Shown: piece after piece, positions 29,490-37,644 of the stretch
How positions within the stretch are numbered: position 1 is the first letter of the stretch
Layout of the letters: each line of letters opens with the position of its first letter
DNA from: an uncultured Clostridia bacterium
GTDB taxonomy: Bacteria; Bacillota; Clostridia; Oscillospirales; Ruminococcaceae
Length of the DNA stretch: 64,000 nt
Assembly: GCA_947589185.1 (NCBI GenBank)
Contig: CANQCK010000003.1
Location: 62,001 to 126,000 of the forward strand
Reading direction: 5' to 3'
Translations under genes and position numbers: made by a program
The notes under the pieces: generated by a model
Seen by the model: only the letters and a program-made list of their open reading frames with translations
Told to the model about the DNA's origin: nothing
Databases searched by the model: none

Positions 29490-29858
29490 ACCTGTCAAAA
29501 AAGGTTTAATAGGCTAAAAGTTTTCGGTCAAGCCGACGAGCCGTCGGTGGCTCTGCTGCCTTTGGAAAGTATTAACAATGTGCAATATTGAGTAACGGCA
29601 GTTCGAATTATTTGCAAAAAACAAACGTGAGATACAGTGTGTTTACATTTAACAAAGTTAAAACACGAACTGGATCCAACGTCGTCGTTGGGCGGGTCAA
29701 GGGCGGAGCCCTGTCGCTGACGAGACGTCAGCGAAATGCTTTACGGAGTGCGCTACGAAAGAGGTGAATTTTAAAATAGTCCAGTGGACTATTTTAAAAG
29801 AGGGGAAGCCCTGCAAGAGAGGGCTTCCCCTAAAAACAAATTTTGTCTACACCCAAAG
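29490..29858 (+). mobile_element. Non-coding multi-hairpin repeat element, copy A
   Basis: This 369-bp non-coding segment is bounded by 29-bp direct repeats. It shares several blocks with the inverted copy at 51936-52193: CTAAAAGTTTTCGGTCAAGCC-like (29514-29534), GCGGGTCAAGGGCGGAGCCC (29692 on), a CGAAAGAGG block, GGGGAAGCCCT-loop-AGGGCTTCCCC and a TACACCC end. Strong hairpins are a 31-bp inverted repeat with a one-base centre (29769-29799) and a 12-bp stem with a 7-nt loop (29801-29831). About 110 bp in the middle (roughly 29535-29690) is absent from the other copy. No open frame of note is present. Confidence 0.7.
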
Positions 29859-29887
29859 TCCTCCCCGCCAATAGCGAAGAGGACGCA
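29859..29887. repeat. Proximal 29-bp direct repeat (terminator stem without T-tract)
   Basis: Exact copy of 29461-29489, located 16 bp after the carboxypeptidase stop. The hairpin is kept, but the sequence beyond it is the end of repeat element A rather than a T-tract. Confidence 0.85.
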
Positions 29888-29903
29888 GATTGTTATATTT
29901 TTA

Positions 29904-31064
29904 TTACTCTTCAGGAGTAACAGTAGTTGTAGACGCAGTAATAACTGTTTCTGAATCATCTGAAGAAGTAGCCTGAGTCGGCTGAGTACTGTTATTGACA
30001 GCAGCCTCTGTCAGAGACGATGTTGAAGCAGAGGTAGATGTCTGAGCGGCAATCGCCTCCGCATCTTCTCCCAGATTTACGGTTATAACAAAGCCATCGA
30101 CGTTATTTCCCGAAATCTCATAGCTATACTGTTCGCCGTTTTCGTTGAGCGGGATCTGAACCTTTGTTTCCTTATCCAACTTGACGTAATAAATTCCGTA
30201 CTTAATATTATCAGAAGCGGTAAAGATAAGAGGTTTTTCATATGAATAACTTTTAAGAAAATCAATATATTCCTCAAGGCACAGTGATTTTGCAACCATA
30301 ATTTCGGCATGAGGCACACCGACATATCTCAGATGCCAAGGCTCGGCTTCTATATTGGTTATCGACTCTTTTTCCTTAGTATAACGAGTGATTATGCCAT
30401 ACTTAGCGGCATTATCGGTAATCCACTGAAACTCGCCCGTACCATTGTATTTAGGATAGCCGTCGGTATTGACACCTAAATCTATAGCCAATCCCGTATG
30501 GCTTTCAGAAAAGCCTTCTTTATTATACTTTAAAGATCCAGAGCCTGTAGACTCGGTATCAGCGTCATAAAGCTCTTTCTGTTCTTTGACTGTTCTGTAA
30601 CCGCTTGTCAGCATAACAGTATTATTCTTAGTTTTTTTATAGAAATCGATAAGCAAATTACTTAATGCAACTGCAAAGTTCTGAGAAACAGAAACTGACG
30701 AGTCAGTAAGAGCGAAACGCATATTACCGTTTTTATTTACGCTGTAATCATACATTGATTTAAGATTTTCAGGTTTCTGATCCTTAAAGGCATATTCGTG
30801 ATCTTTGTTAACCAAAATCAGATTTCCCGAATAAAGCATACTGTTGTCAATGGCAACAAACTGCGAATTTTCAGAAATAGCATCCTTTAACTTATCATTT
30901 TCAGGTCTTTTATTAGCTGCAACGGTAGAAACAACTTTACCGTTATTTTTATCCGAACTGCCATTAGAGCATGATGACGCTATTATCAAAATAAACAATA
31001 ATACTATAGCTAACAGTACTGCAACATTTTTATATTTCAAGTTACGCCAAATATTCTGTGACAT
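29904..31064 (-). CDS. VanY-type D-alanyl-D-alanine carboxypeptidase
   Basis: A membrane-anchored, extracytoplasmic zinc DD-carboxypeptidase that trims the terminal D-Ala from peptidoglycan stems. A hydrophobic segment (about residues 13-30) ends in a possible lipobox (ASSC), so it is either a lipoprotein or an N-terminally anchored protein. The M15B domain shows SGYRTVKEQ, the zinc motif SESHTGLAIDLG, and EPWHLRYVG. A Thr/Ser-rich C-terminal tail of about 50 residues follows. The ATG has GGAGGGG before it. There is no vanS/vanR or van ligase nearby, so it is a housekeeping cell-wall enzyme, not evidence of glycopeptide resistance. Confidence 0.88.
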   Translation of the reverse strand: MSQNIWRNLKYKNVAVLLAIVLLFILIIASSCSNGSSDKNNGKVVSTVAANKRPENDKLKDAISENSQFVAIDNSMLYSGNLILVNKDHEYAFKDQKPENLKSMYDYSVNKNGNMRFALTDSSVSVSQNFAVALSNLLIDFYKKTKNNTVMLTSGYRTVKEQKELYDADTESTGSGSLKYNKEGFSESHTGLAIDLGVNTDGYPKYNGTGEFQWITDNAAKYGIITRYTKEKESITNIEAEPWHLRYVGVPHAEIMVAKSLCLEEYIDFLKSYSYEKPLIFTASDNIKYGIYYVKLDKETKVQIPLNENGEQYSYEISGNNVDGFVITVNLGEDAEAIAAQTSTSASTSSLTEAAVNNSTQPTQATSSDDSETVITASTTTVTPEE

Positions 31065-31103
31065 AATTCCCCTCCATTTAACTTTATTTATGTATCATTA
31101 TTG

Positions 31104-31132
31104 ATTATATCACAACAAATTAATTTTTTAAA
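31104..31132 (-). promoter_or_regulatory. Promoter of the VanY-type gene
   Basis: TTTAAA, 17-bp spacer, TATAAT with extended TGA before the -10 (minus strand). The poor -35 is offset by the extended -10. Confidence 0.5.
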
Positions 31133-31200
31133 GTCTTTACGGCAATTTAAGGCTTTTTATACAAATACTTATATTTTATTTTGTGAGAATTGTACAAATG

Positions 31201-31234
31201 AAAACCCGATATGATATTTCATACCGGGCTTTTA
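31201..31234 (-). terminator. Intrinsic terminator of the SASP gene
   Basis: The 11-bp stem (31204-31214 with 31219-31229; two G-U pairs on the minus transcript), loop of four, is followed on the minus strand by TTTTC. Confidence 0.8.
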
Positions 31235-31264
31235 ATTATTCAGTCATTATACAATTAATTATAC

Positions 31265-31447
31265 TTATTGTGCTGTTTTGTATGCGTCGATCATCTTTTT
31301 TACCATCTGGCCTCCTATTGAACCAGCCTGACGAGATGTTAAGTCTCCATTGTAACCCTGCTTAAGGTTTACACCAACTTCGTTTGCAGCTTCCATCTTG
31401 AACTTTTCAAGATTCTGTCTGCCCTGCTCTGTAGTAATACCCTTCAT
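31265..31447 (-). CDS. Alpha/beta-type small acid-soluble spore protein
   Basis: A 60-residue DNA-binding protein that coats and protects the chromosome in dormant spores and is degraded at germination. The core NEVGVNLKQGYNGDLTSRQ followed by AGSIGGQMVKKMI is diagnostic of alpha/beta SASPs, and KFKMEAANEVG fits the region of the germination-protease site. AAAGGAGTG precedes the ATG. It stands alone between its own terminator and the glycosyltransferase. Family members are made under sigma-G in the forespore; I could not find a convincing sigma-G promoter by eye. Its presence shows the organism is a spore former or descends from one. Confidence 0.95.
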   Translation of the reverse strand: MKGITTEQGRQNLEKFKMEAANEVGVNLKQGYNGDLTSRQAGSIGGQMVKKMIDAYKTAQ

Positions 31448-31620
31448 TTCATTTCACTCCTTTTCGTAAATTTGAGTTTGCCTTATTATTATTACTCTCT
31501 TTTTCATCAATATAAGAGGTAATTTTTTATAAAGCAACAAATAAATTGAAAGAATGAAATTATTATAATTCATTTTATTTTATTAAAAAAATTTATACAA
31601 AGCAGTCATTGAAATAATTA

Positions 31621-32787
31621 TCAGGCAGATTTAGAATTTCCTGCATACTGCTTTAACAATGAGCAATAAATGCTTTCCATTTGCTCTGCAAAGGTTTCAA
31701 CTGAAAATTTTTGTTTTGCAATTTCCGCTGCATTTTCCTGCATACTTGAAATATCCTCAGTAAGAAGGCGTTTCAAATATTCTGAAAACTCGCTTTCGCT
31801 TGAATAAGAATATCCGTTAATCCCGTTTGTAAGAACGTTATCAAGACATTTGTCCTTCTTGCAAAGCAGTACAAGCCCGTTTGCAAGAGCCTCGATATAT
31901 GTAAGTCCCTGCGTTTCGCTCTGCGACGCACTGACAAAAATATCACCTGCACAGTAATAGTTTTTCATTTCTCTGTAATCTACCATACCTGTCATAATTG
32001 TCATATCCTGCAAACCGCACTCTTCAATTTTTCTTTTTGTCTCTTCTCTGTAGGGTCCGTCGCCGACAATGAGAAAAACAACATTCTCCGGCTTGTTTCT
32101 GCCCAGATAATCTATTAATTCATCTATATTTTTCTCCTCTGCAATACGTCCCGAATATAGTATGACCTTTTTACCTTCTTCAATACCGATACTTCGTCTG
32201 AACGCATCACGTTCAGCGTTGTTTTTGTCTGAAACTATCGTATCAAAATCCACACCCGACGGAACGACCTCAACAGGAATTCTGCACTTGTAATTATTCA
32301 GTATATTTTCTACCTTTTCGGTAGGAGCGATCATACAATCAACATGCCTTGATATGTACCTTGTAAAAAGCCTTACCGCTCTGCGTCCAAGCCTTATGCT
32401 CGGCGAGAAATAATGAGTGTAATCTTCATAAATAGTGTGATAGGTGTGAACTATCGGTGCTCCTGTAATATCTGAAATTTTCCTTGCGAGGGAAAAGGTG
32501 CTGAACTCGCATTGTGAATGAATAATATCAGGCTTCCACTTAATGATATTCTGGATCAATCTGCTTTTCAGCGGAATTTTAACTCTTGCACAAGGATATA
32601 TTTTTTCAGCATTTACCGAACCTATATAAGTTGTATTTCCATTAATATAAGAAAAACGTGTTTCTGAAAGAGTGAGAATTTTTACATCATGACCGAGCTG
32701 TCTCAGACCGTTCTCAAGGTTTCTTACTGATGTCACAACGCCGTTCACCGCAGACTTGTACCAGTCTGTAGTAATAAGAATTTTCAA
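31621..32787 (-). CDS. Family-4 glycosyltransferase, probable diacylglycerol glucosyltransferase type
   Basis: A GT-B glycosyltransferase of 388 residues. The N-terminal acceptor domain begins MKILITTDWYKSAVNGVV, the pattern seen in monoglucosyldiacylglycerol synthases of Gram-positives. The nucleotide-sugar domain carries YSGRIAEEKNIDELI and the EX7E motif SQSETQGLTYIEAL. Likely role: glycolipid or lipoteichoic-acid anchor synthesis at the inner face of the membrane. Translation starts at TTG 32787, eight bases after AGGGAG. Family is secure; the lipid acceptor is inferred from the N-terminal resemblance only. Confidence 0.85.
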   Translation of the reverse strand: MKILITTDWYKSAVNGVVTSVRNLENGLRQLGHDVKILTLSETRFSYINGNTTYIGSVNAEKIYPCARVKIPLKSRLIQNIIKWKPDIIHSQCEFSTFSLARKISDITGAPIVHTYHTIYEDYTHYFSPSIRLGRRAVRLFTRYISRHVDCMIAPTEKVENILNNYKCRIPVEVVPSGVDFDTIVSDKNNAERDAFRRSIGIEEGKKVILYSGRIAEEKNIDELIDYLGRNKPENVVFLIVGDGPYREETKRKIEECGLQDMTIMTGMVDYREMKNYYCAGDIFVSASQSETQGLTYIEALANGLVLLCKKDKCLDNVLTNGINGYSYSSESEFSEYLKRLLTEDISSMQENAAEIAKQKFSVETFAEQMESIYCSLLKQYAGNSKSA

Positions 32788-33192
32788 TTGATCATCTCCC
32801 TCATAACCCCAACTGCTTTTATTTTATATCATTCCCAAAATATTTTCAACCGTATTCAATATAAAATTATATAATATTTTAGCATAACTGTAAATCTCAT
32901 AAATGTATTATCAGTTTTTTCACAAAATTATTATTTTCATTATTATAATTATAACATAAATAATAAAATAAATCTACACTAAATTTTCACAAAATAAAAA
33001 GCCTGCACCGAATAAATTCAAATGCAAGCTTTTTCAAACATTTATTACTTAACAATTATATTGTATTACATATATTGTAAAAAGTCAATTCAAATCTTAA
33101 AAAGTTTATAATTTAGACAAAAATTATTTAAAATATAACTGATTTTGATAATATAAGCCGAATTTTTATATACAAAAGAATAAAAATATATT
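32788..33192. other. AT-rich intergenic region with one hairpin
   Basis: About 400 bp with no credible gene on either strand. AAAAAGC-c-TGCA ... TGCA-a-GC-TTTTT (32997-33035) forms an imperfect terminator-like hairpin usable on both strands, but no gene obviously ends into it. Confidence 0.5.
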
Positions 33193-33221
33193 TTAACACT
33201 TTTAATTCAATTGAATATAAT
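33193..33221 (+). promoter_or_regulatory. Promoter of the small conserved gene
   Basis: TTAACA, 17-bp spacer, TATAAT. Transcription would begin near 33228, giving a leader of about 65 nt. Confidence 0.65.
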
Positions 33222-33292
33222 AACTTTTATAAGTACCCTTGATTTAGAAATATGTTTGCGATTTTGCACACAATACACAAGAGGTGATTCAA

Positions 33293-33505
33293 TTGTATTA
33301 CAATAACCTTCAGGATTTAATTTACAATAGTTCCAGCAGCCGAAAATATTTTCTTTCACTGCCTGTATCTATGCAGCTTTCACTGCATGAACACAATGAC
33401 TATATCCACACGTCTGCGGGCTTACACACACTCGCCGATACTATTGAAAAATACAACCATTCAATTGAAAACAGCAAGACTTTTTATTTCAGCGTTAAGA
33501 ATTAA
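33293..33505 (+). CDS. Small conserved protein of unknown function (70 aa)
   Basis: The start is TTG at 33293, 6 nt after AGAGGTG; an upstream GTG (33284) overlaps that ribosome site and is rejected. The protein reads YYNNLQDLIYNSSSSRKYF, then LPVSMQLSLHEHNDYIHTS and AGLHTLADTIEKYN. It is soluble with no signal peptide, with a histidine-rich EHNDYIH centre and helical ends. It has its own promoter and a terminator, so it is a monocistronic gene. The sequence resembles short conserved hypothetical proteins of Clostridia, from memory and unverified. No function can be assigned. Confidence 0.7.
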   Translation: MYYNNLQDLIYNSSSSRKYFLSLPVSMQLSLHEHNDYIHTSAGLHTLADTIEKYNHSIENSKTFYFSVKN

Positions 33506-33536
33506 ACCTGTCATTCAATAAAAAACTATCTGCAAG

Positions 33537-33577
33537 AAAAAAGCATACCGCACCTAATTATGATGCCGTATGCTTTT
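33537..33577. terminator. Bidirectional terminator between small gene and LCP gene
   Basis: AAGCATAC-c-GCA (33541-33552) pairs with TGC-c-GTATGCTT (33564-33575), with A-runs before and T-runs after, so it serves both convergent genes. Confidence 0.8.
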
Positions 33578-33619
33578 ATTTTCAATTTAAAATATTGACC
33601 GGCAATATTCTTGAGTTAA

Positions 33620-35488
33620 TTAATAAAATGTGTTTGCAGTTCCGGAATCGTAATTATTATAAGTCTCCGTACTGTCATATGAATCATATCCGCTGTCTGA
33701 ATATGTTTCATTTGAATAACTGTCCGTATTATAGGCGTTGCCATTGGTATAGTCGGTTTCATCGTCTTTTATTTTAGAATATCCATATATTTTTTTCTGT
33801 AAGGTTCTGATGTTTGATGTAAAATCAGGACATAATACAGAAGCACCACGAATAGTTTCACAAGAATATGTTCCCTCTGCCGGAATCTGGATCTGGTCAC
33901 GATCATAGTTAAGATATGTTGAAGCGTGAAGCAGATAATATGCGATCTCTGCGTCAGACAAATCAGTTGAGATCTTATTCAATACCTTATTGAGCAATGA
34001 ATTAAGCTCAGTAAGTGACAATTTCTTTGTCTTATTTGCAATAAGATCAATTACCGTTCTCTGCCTTTGAGTTCTCTCCCAGTCAGAATTTCCTACCTTG
34101 CGAAGCCTTGCATATGCCAGTGCCTGATTGCCGTTCATATGAATTTTTCCGCCTTTTTTTATGTAATCTGTTCCGTACTTTTTACCAAGGTATTTGTTCT
34201 GCTCTCCCAAAGGAGCTCTCATACCTATTGCTTCTTCCTTTGAGATTTTGATATCAAGTCCTCCCATAGTATCGACTATATCAATAAATGAGTAAAAATT
34301 GACTTTTAAGTATCTGTCTATCTTTACGCTGAAATTATCTTGTATGGTCTGCTCTAAAAGCGGTATACCTCCCTTTGAATATGCAGAATTAATTCTGTCC
34401 GCATAAAAGCCCGGTATCTGCAAATAAATATCCCTCATAAACGAGGTAGTAGTAACAGTTCCCTTTTTGGTATTTATAGAAACCATCATTATAACGTCGG
34501 TATTTCCGTTTGACTGAGCAGTATTTTCTACTGTATCTCGCAAATCCTCTCCAACGAGAAGAATATTTGTCACATCGCTGTCAGCAACTACATTTGCCGC
34601 TGATTTTGCAAGCTTATCAGCCAACATTTTCTCATAATCTACTGCATCTACAGTATCGTTTGAACCTATTTCACTCTGACCGGGATCAATAATGTTTATT
34701 ACTTCATTATTGTTTCTGTCAAGCATACTTGTATAGCGGGCGAACACCGAAATACCTGCACCGCAAAGCAGAAATACAATTCCGAAGACATAGCACAAAA
34801 TAACCGACACTTTTTTCTTAACCGACCATTTTCTGCGTTTTGGCTTAATTCTTGCTTCCGGCTCAACGTCATAAACCTTTGCACTGCTTACAGGTTCAGA
34901 CATATCGCTTACAGTTGTTTTCACACCTTTTCTAGCCTGCATTGCACCAGCAACCAAATCAGAAAGAGGTATCCCGTCGGTTCTCCACTCATCCGGCTTG
35001 GCAGGAGCCTGAAGTTCAGCATTTTTCAGTTTTTCTGAATTATCAGAAACCTTTTTGAGTTTTGAACTTCTGGCTTCTTTAATAGCTGCCTGCTGAGCAG
35101 GCGAAAGTTTTTTCCCGCTGTTTTTAACGGCATTAGCAAACAATTCTGTTATAGAATCGTCAATACTATTATCACTGTTATTAGTCTCGTTCAGGCTTTT
35201 TTTCAAATAATTATTTTGTGTTTTCAACGCATCTTGACTGTTTGTATGATAAATATTTCTTTTTTTGTCTGTACTGTTTGAAGTTTTGTTGTCATCATAG
35301 AACGATTTAAAATAATCTTTTGAATTAGCGTCCTCTGTTTTGATATTAGACTTTTTCACATTTATATTATCATCAGATTTTATATTGGAAGAAACAAATC
35401 CGCCCAACTCGCCTCTTCTCTTTTTTCTCATGACGTCCTTGATAATATCATCTACAGAAAAATCATCCGCTTTCTTGTTCTCAGGCAT
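33620..35488 (-). CDS. LytR-CpsA-Psr (LCP) family cell-wall glycopolymer transferase
   Basis: LCP enzymes attach wall teichoic acid or capsule chains to peptidoglycan outside the membrane. This 622-residue protein has a long, charged, Lys/Asn/Ser-rich cytoplasmic N-terminus (about 220 residues), one transmembrane helix (VSVILCYVFGIVFLLCGAGI), then the LCP domain: NILLVGEDLRD, TTTSFMRDIYLQIPG (catalytic Arg), RINSAYSKGG, and ALAYARLRK with WERTQRQR. A Tyr/Ser/Asp-rich tail ends the protein. The ATG at 35488 is preferred because GGAGGT lies just before it; the ATG 12 nt upstream overlaps that site. The exceptionally long cytoplasmic part could be a regulatory region. Confidence 0.9.
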   Translation of the reverse strand: MPENKKADDFSVDDIIKDVMRKKRRGELGGFVSSNIKSDDNINVKKSNIKTEDANSKDYFKSFYDDNKTSNSTDKKRNIYHTNSQDALKTQNNYLKKSLNETNNSDNSIDDSITELFANAVKNSGKKLSPAQQAAIKEARSSKLKKVSDNSEKLKNAELQAPAKPDEWRTDGIPLSDLVAGAMQARKGVKTTVSDMSEPVSSAKVYDVEPEARIKPKRRKWSVKKKVSVILCYVFGIVFLLCGAGISVFARYTSMLDRNNNEVINIIDPGQSEIGSNDTVDAVDYEKMLADKLAKSAANVVADSDVTNILLVGEDLRDTVENTAQSNGNTDVIMMVSINTKKGTVTTTSFMRDIYLQIPGFYADRINSAYSKGGIPLLEQTIQDNFSVKIDRYLKVNFYSFIDIVDTMGGLDIKISKEEAIGMRAPLGEQNKYLGKKYGTDYIKKGGKIHMNGNQALAYARLRKVGNSDWERTQRQRTVIDLIANKTKKLSLTELNSLLNKVLNKISTDLSDAEIAYYLLHASTYLNYDRDQIQIPAEGTYSCETIRGASVLCPDFTSNIRTLQKKIYGYSKIKDDETDYTNGNAYNTDSYSNETYSDSGYDSYDSTETYNNYDSGTANTFY

Positions 35489-35770
35489 ACGTACCTCCAT
35501 ATTCTAAAAAAATTTAGATTTCAGTAGTTACTGTCCTATTTCTATCTCTATAATTATGTTAAAAATATATATTTATTATATGTTATCACATTTACGTTCA
35601 TTTTTCAAGCTTTTTACCAAAATCAAGACAAAATATCAAATAATAACATAATTACTGCCTTTTATGCACTTTTACTGAAACGATATAATTATAAGATATT
35701 TATATGATAATTATGTGATAAACAGAATGTCAATTTATGGCGGGAATTTAGTCAGTAGTTATTCACACAT

Positions 35771-35805
35771 AAAAATACCGCTTATGCAAACGTATAAGCG
35801 GTATT
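35771..35805 (-). terminator. Intrinsic terminator after the 48-aa gene
   Basis: The 12-bp stem AATACCGCTTAT (35774-35785) with ATAAGCGGTATT (35794-35805) is followed on the minus strand by TTTAT. It directly supports transcription of the small genes above it. Confidence 0.85.
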
Positions 35806-35814
35806 AATCTCTAT

Positions 35815-35961
35815 TCAGTGATTTTTATTATCCTTATCCTCTTTGCTTTCCGGATAACCGTCCTCATCTGTATTCATCAATCGATTAATCATTTCTTCTA
35901 TTTCTTTTCTACTTTTAGGTCTATCATCAATTACTGGTATAGGTTTATTTGGGTTTCTCAT
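35815..35961 (-). CDS. Small hydrophilic protein (48 aa), unknown
   Basis: The short frame begins MRNPNKPIPVIDDRPKSRK and ends SKEDKDNKNH. GGAG lies 6 nt before the ATG. It starts 27 bp after the 84-aa gene and ends 10 bp before a strong terminator, which argues it is a real cistron. It is highly charged, with a helical EIEEMINRLM stretch; such small acidic proteins can be adaptors or inhibitors, but no family is recognised. Confidence 0.6.
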   Translation of the reverse strand: MRNPNKPIPVIDDRPKSRKEIEEMINRLMNTDEDGYPESKEDKDNKNH

Positions 35962-35988
35962 ATTCAACTCCATATAATAATAATTTAT

Positions 35989-36243
35989 TTATGAAAGATA
36001 TTTTTTTGTATATTCGGTTTGTTCAAATGAAACCTTTCCATCATCAATAAATATTTTAAGCACTATTGGTGCAGGCGTTTCATCTGTCAATCCATTTTTT
36101 CCTTTTTCAGGGTCGTGATACTGTAACCATATATCATTTTTCCCCCAACATTGAGGAAGTCTCTTTGCTTTTGCAAAGCTAAGACTGTTTTCTATGCAAT
36201 ATCTCTCTATTTCCTTTTCATATTTAGTAAATAATTTACACAT
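35989..36243 (-). CDS. Conserved hypothetical protein (84 aa)
   Basis: Starts at ATG 36243, which has AAGGAG 8 nt upstream; a longer frame exists but lacks a ribosome site. The protein begins MCKLFTKYEKEIERYC and continues CWGKNDIWLQYHDPEKG; it has three Cys and no signal or membrane segment. Downstream of mrr (155-bp gap) and upstream of a 48-aa gene, both on the same strand. I do not recognise the family. Co-location with a restriction enzyme hints at an accessory or modulator role (weak inference). Confidence 0.6.
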   Translation of the reverse strand: MCKLFTKYEKEIERYCIENSLSFAKAKRLPQCWGKNDIWLQYHDPEKGKNGLTDETPAPIVLKIFIDDGKVSFEQTEYTKKYLS

Positions 36244-36398
36244 ATCACTCACTCCTTTTTTGAAATGTTCTGAAATCACCTTTTGAATTATATACAACAG
36301 CGTTATTCAGTTTTAAACATTTTAAAATAGAGTAATCACCATCTGACGTTTTTTGCATCATCTAAACTTACAACCATAAGATAATAAACTTTTATAAA

Positions 36399-37313
36399 TT
36401 AATTCTCTTCAAAAAAATCTGTATCTAATCGCTTTATAGAATAGCTGTTAACTTCAGAAACACCAACATTGTATTCTATCATCAAATTAGTTAATCTTTT
36501 TCCATCAATTAAAATTATTTTTTGTTGTGTATTTGAATTTACAGCTTCAACCGCCATTTTACTAAATGAAGATGTTGTTATAAAAACACCTTTATTCGCA
36601 CCTTTTTGTATTAATGCACCAGAAAAATTACGTATTTCAACGTTTCCAACAGTACGATCGGGAGAAAATTTTTTAGCTTGAATATATATTTTTTCAAACC
36701 CCAATTTATCTGAATTTATGATACCATCAATTCCCTCGTCACCACTTTTTCCTACTACTTGAGCACTATCAATATCTCCATATCCCATTTGAACAAGCAA
36801 TTTAATAACAAGATTTTCAAAAAAACTAGGACTATTAATTAATATTTCAGACAATAAATCATCAGCTAAATTTTTATTAATAATATCAATAGCACGGCTT
36901 ATCTGGTCCTCAGGTGTTTCCTCATTATTAATTACTGACTCATCACACTGCAAATTAGCATTGTTTTCTGAACCTCCGCTTATCCATGCTTCAAATTGTG
37001 GGTATTTCATAAGATATTCCGTATTTATTTTATTCGGAGGTTTTTTCAAAACTTTTTTACCAATATCTGAGATCTCAAAAACGCCACGTGATATTTTTGA
37101 AATAAATCCTGCGTTTTTTAAATATGTAATTGCCCAATTTGTCCTGCTTTTATAAGTAGGTTGAACCCCGCTAGGTAATTTTTCACGTTTATTTTCTTCT
37201 GTTAATCCTATAGCATCAGCTACTTTTTGTTGAATATCCTTATTCTTGTATTGTTTTCCATCAGATAGTACCTGCAAAACTGGAATCATTAAATCCTCAT
37301 ACGTTTGGTCCAA
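36399..37313 (-). CDS. mrr: Mrr-type restriction endonuclease (type IV)
   Basis: An Mrr family nuclease, thought to cut modified or invading DNA. The N-terminal winged-helix Mrr_N domain (YEDLMIPVLQVLSDGKQY) and the C-terminal PD-(D/E)XK domain (SFFENLVIKLLVQMGYG, GKSGDEGIDGIIN with the catalytic Asp, then KIYIQAKKF supplying the QAK of the active site) are both complete, so the enzyme should be active. Translation starts at TTG 37313, seven bases after AAAGGAG; the upstream GTG is earlier than the ribosome site. It has its own promoter with a leader of about 157 nt. Isolated, with no methylase nearby, as expected for a type IV system. Confidence 0.9.
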   Translation of the reverse strand: MDQTYEDLMIPVLQVLSDGKQYKNKDIQQKVADAIGLTEENKREKLPSGVQPTYKSRTNWAITYLKNAGFISKISRGVFEISDIGKKVLKKPPNKINTEYLMKYPQFEAWISGGSENNANLQCDESVINNEETPEDQISRAIDIINKNLADDLLSEILINSPSFFENLVIKLLVQMGYGDIDSAQVVGKSGDEGIDGIINSDKLGFEKIYIQAKKFSPDRTVGNVEIRNFSGALIQKGANKGVFITTSSFSKMAVEAVNSNTQQKIILIDGKRLTNLMIEYNVGVSEVNSYSIKRLDTDFFEEN

Positions 37314-37477
37314 ACAATCTCTCCTTTCAAGAATCACAATAAACTTTTTGCGATTATAATAACACCTTCATAACCAAATAGAAATGAATAGAGTAATAAT
37401 TATCATTTCTCTACTACATTGGCAATTAACTAGCTATTTTAAATTTAACTAATGGTAATCATATTATCTCTGTATTT

Positions 37478-37505
37478 ATTATACTATGCTTTCAATATTT
37501 GTCAA
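37478..37505 (-). promoter_or_regulatory. Promoter of mrr
   Basis: TTGACA (37505-37500), 16-bp spacer, TATAAT (37483-37478) on the minus strand. The long leader contains a GAAATGA/TCATTTC stem. Confidence 0.75.
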
Positions 37506-37580
37506 GCGTTCTTTTAACCTCTTTAGATTCAACTTTTCTTGTTATCATATCTTTTATTTGTACAAATTAAAAACAAGCAA

Positions 37581-37618
37581 AAACCCCGAAATTACGGCAT
37601 TTCCGTAAAATCGGGGTT
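37581..37618 (-). terminator. Intrinsic terminator of the GGGtGRT operon
   Basis: AACCCCGA and TTACGG arms pair with CCGTAA and TCGGGGTT across a CATT loop, and the minus strand then runs TTTTTG. Confidence 0.85.
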
Positions 37619-37644
37619 GAATTTTTATTGCTTTTTAAGTAAAA

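Noticed and set aside
29904..31064. Vancomycin-resistance locus (vanY)
   Set aside because: No vanR/vanS, vanH, ligase or vanX genes are nearby; the enzyme is a common wall-maintenance carboxypeptidase.
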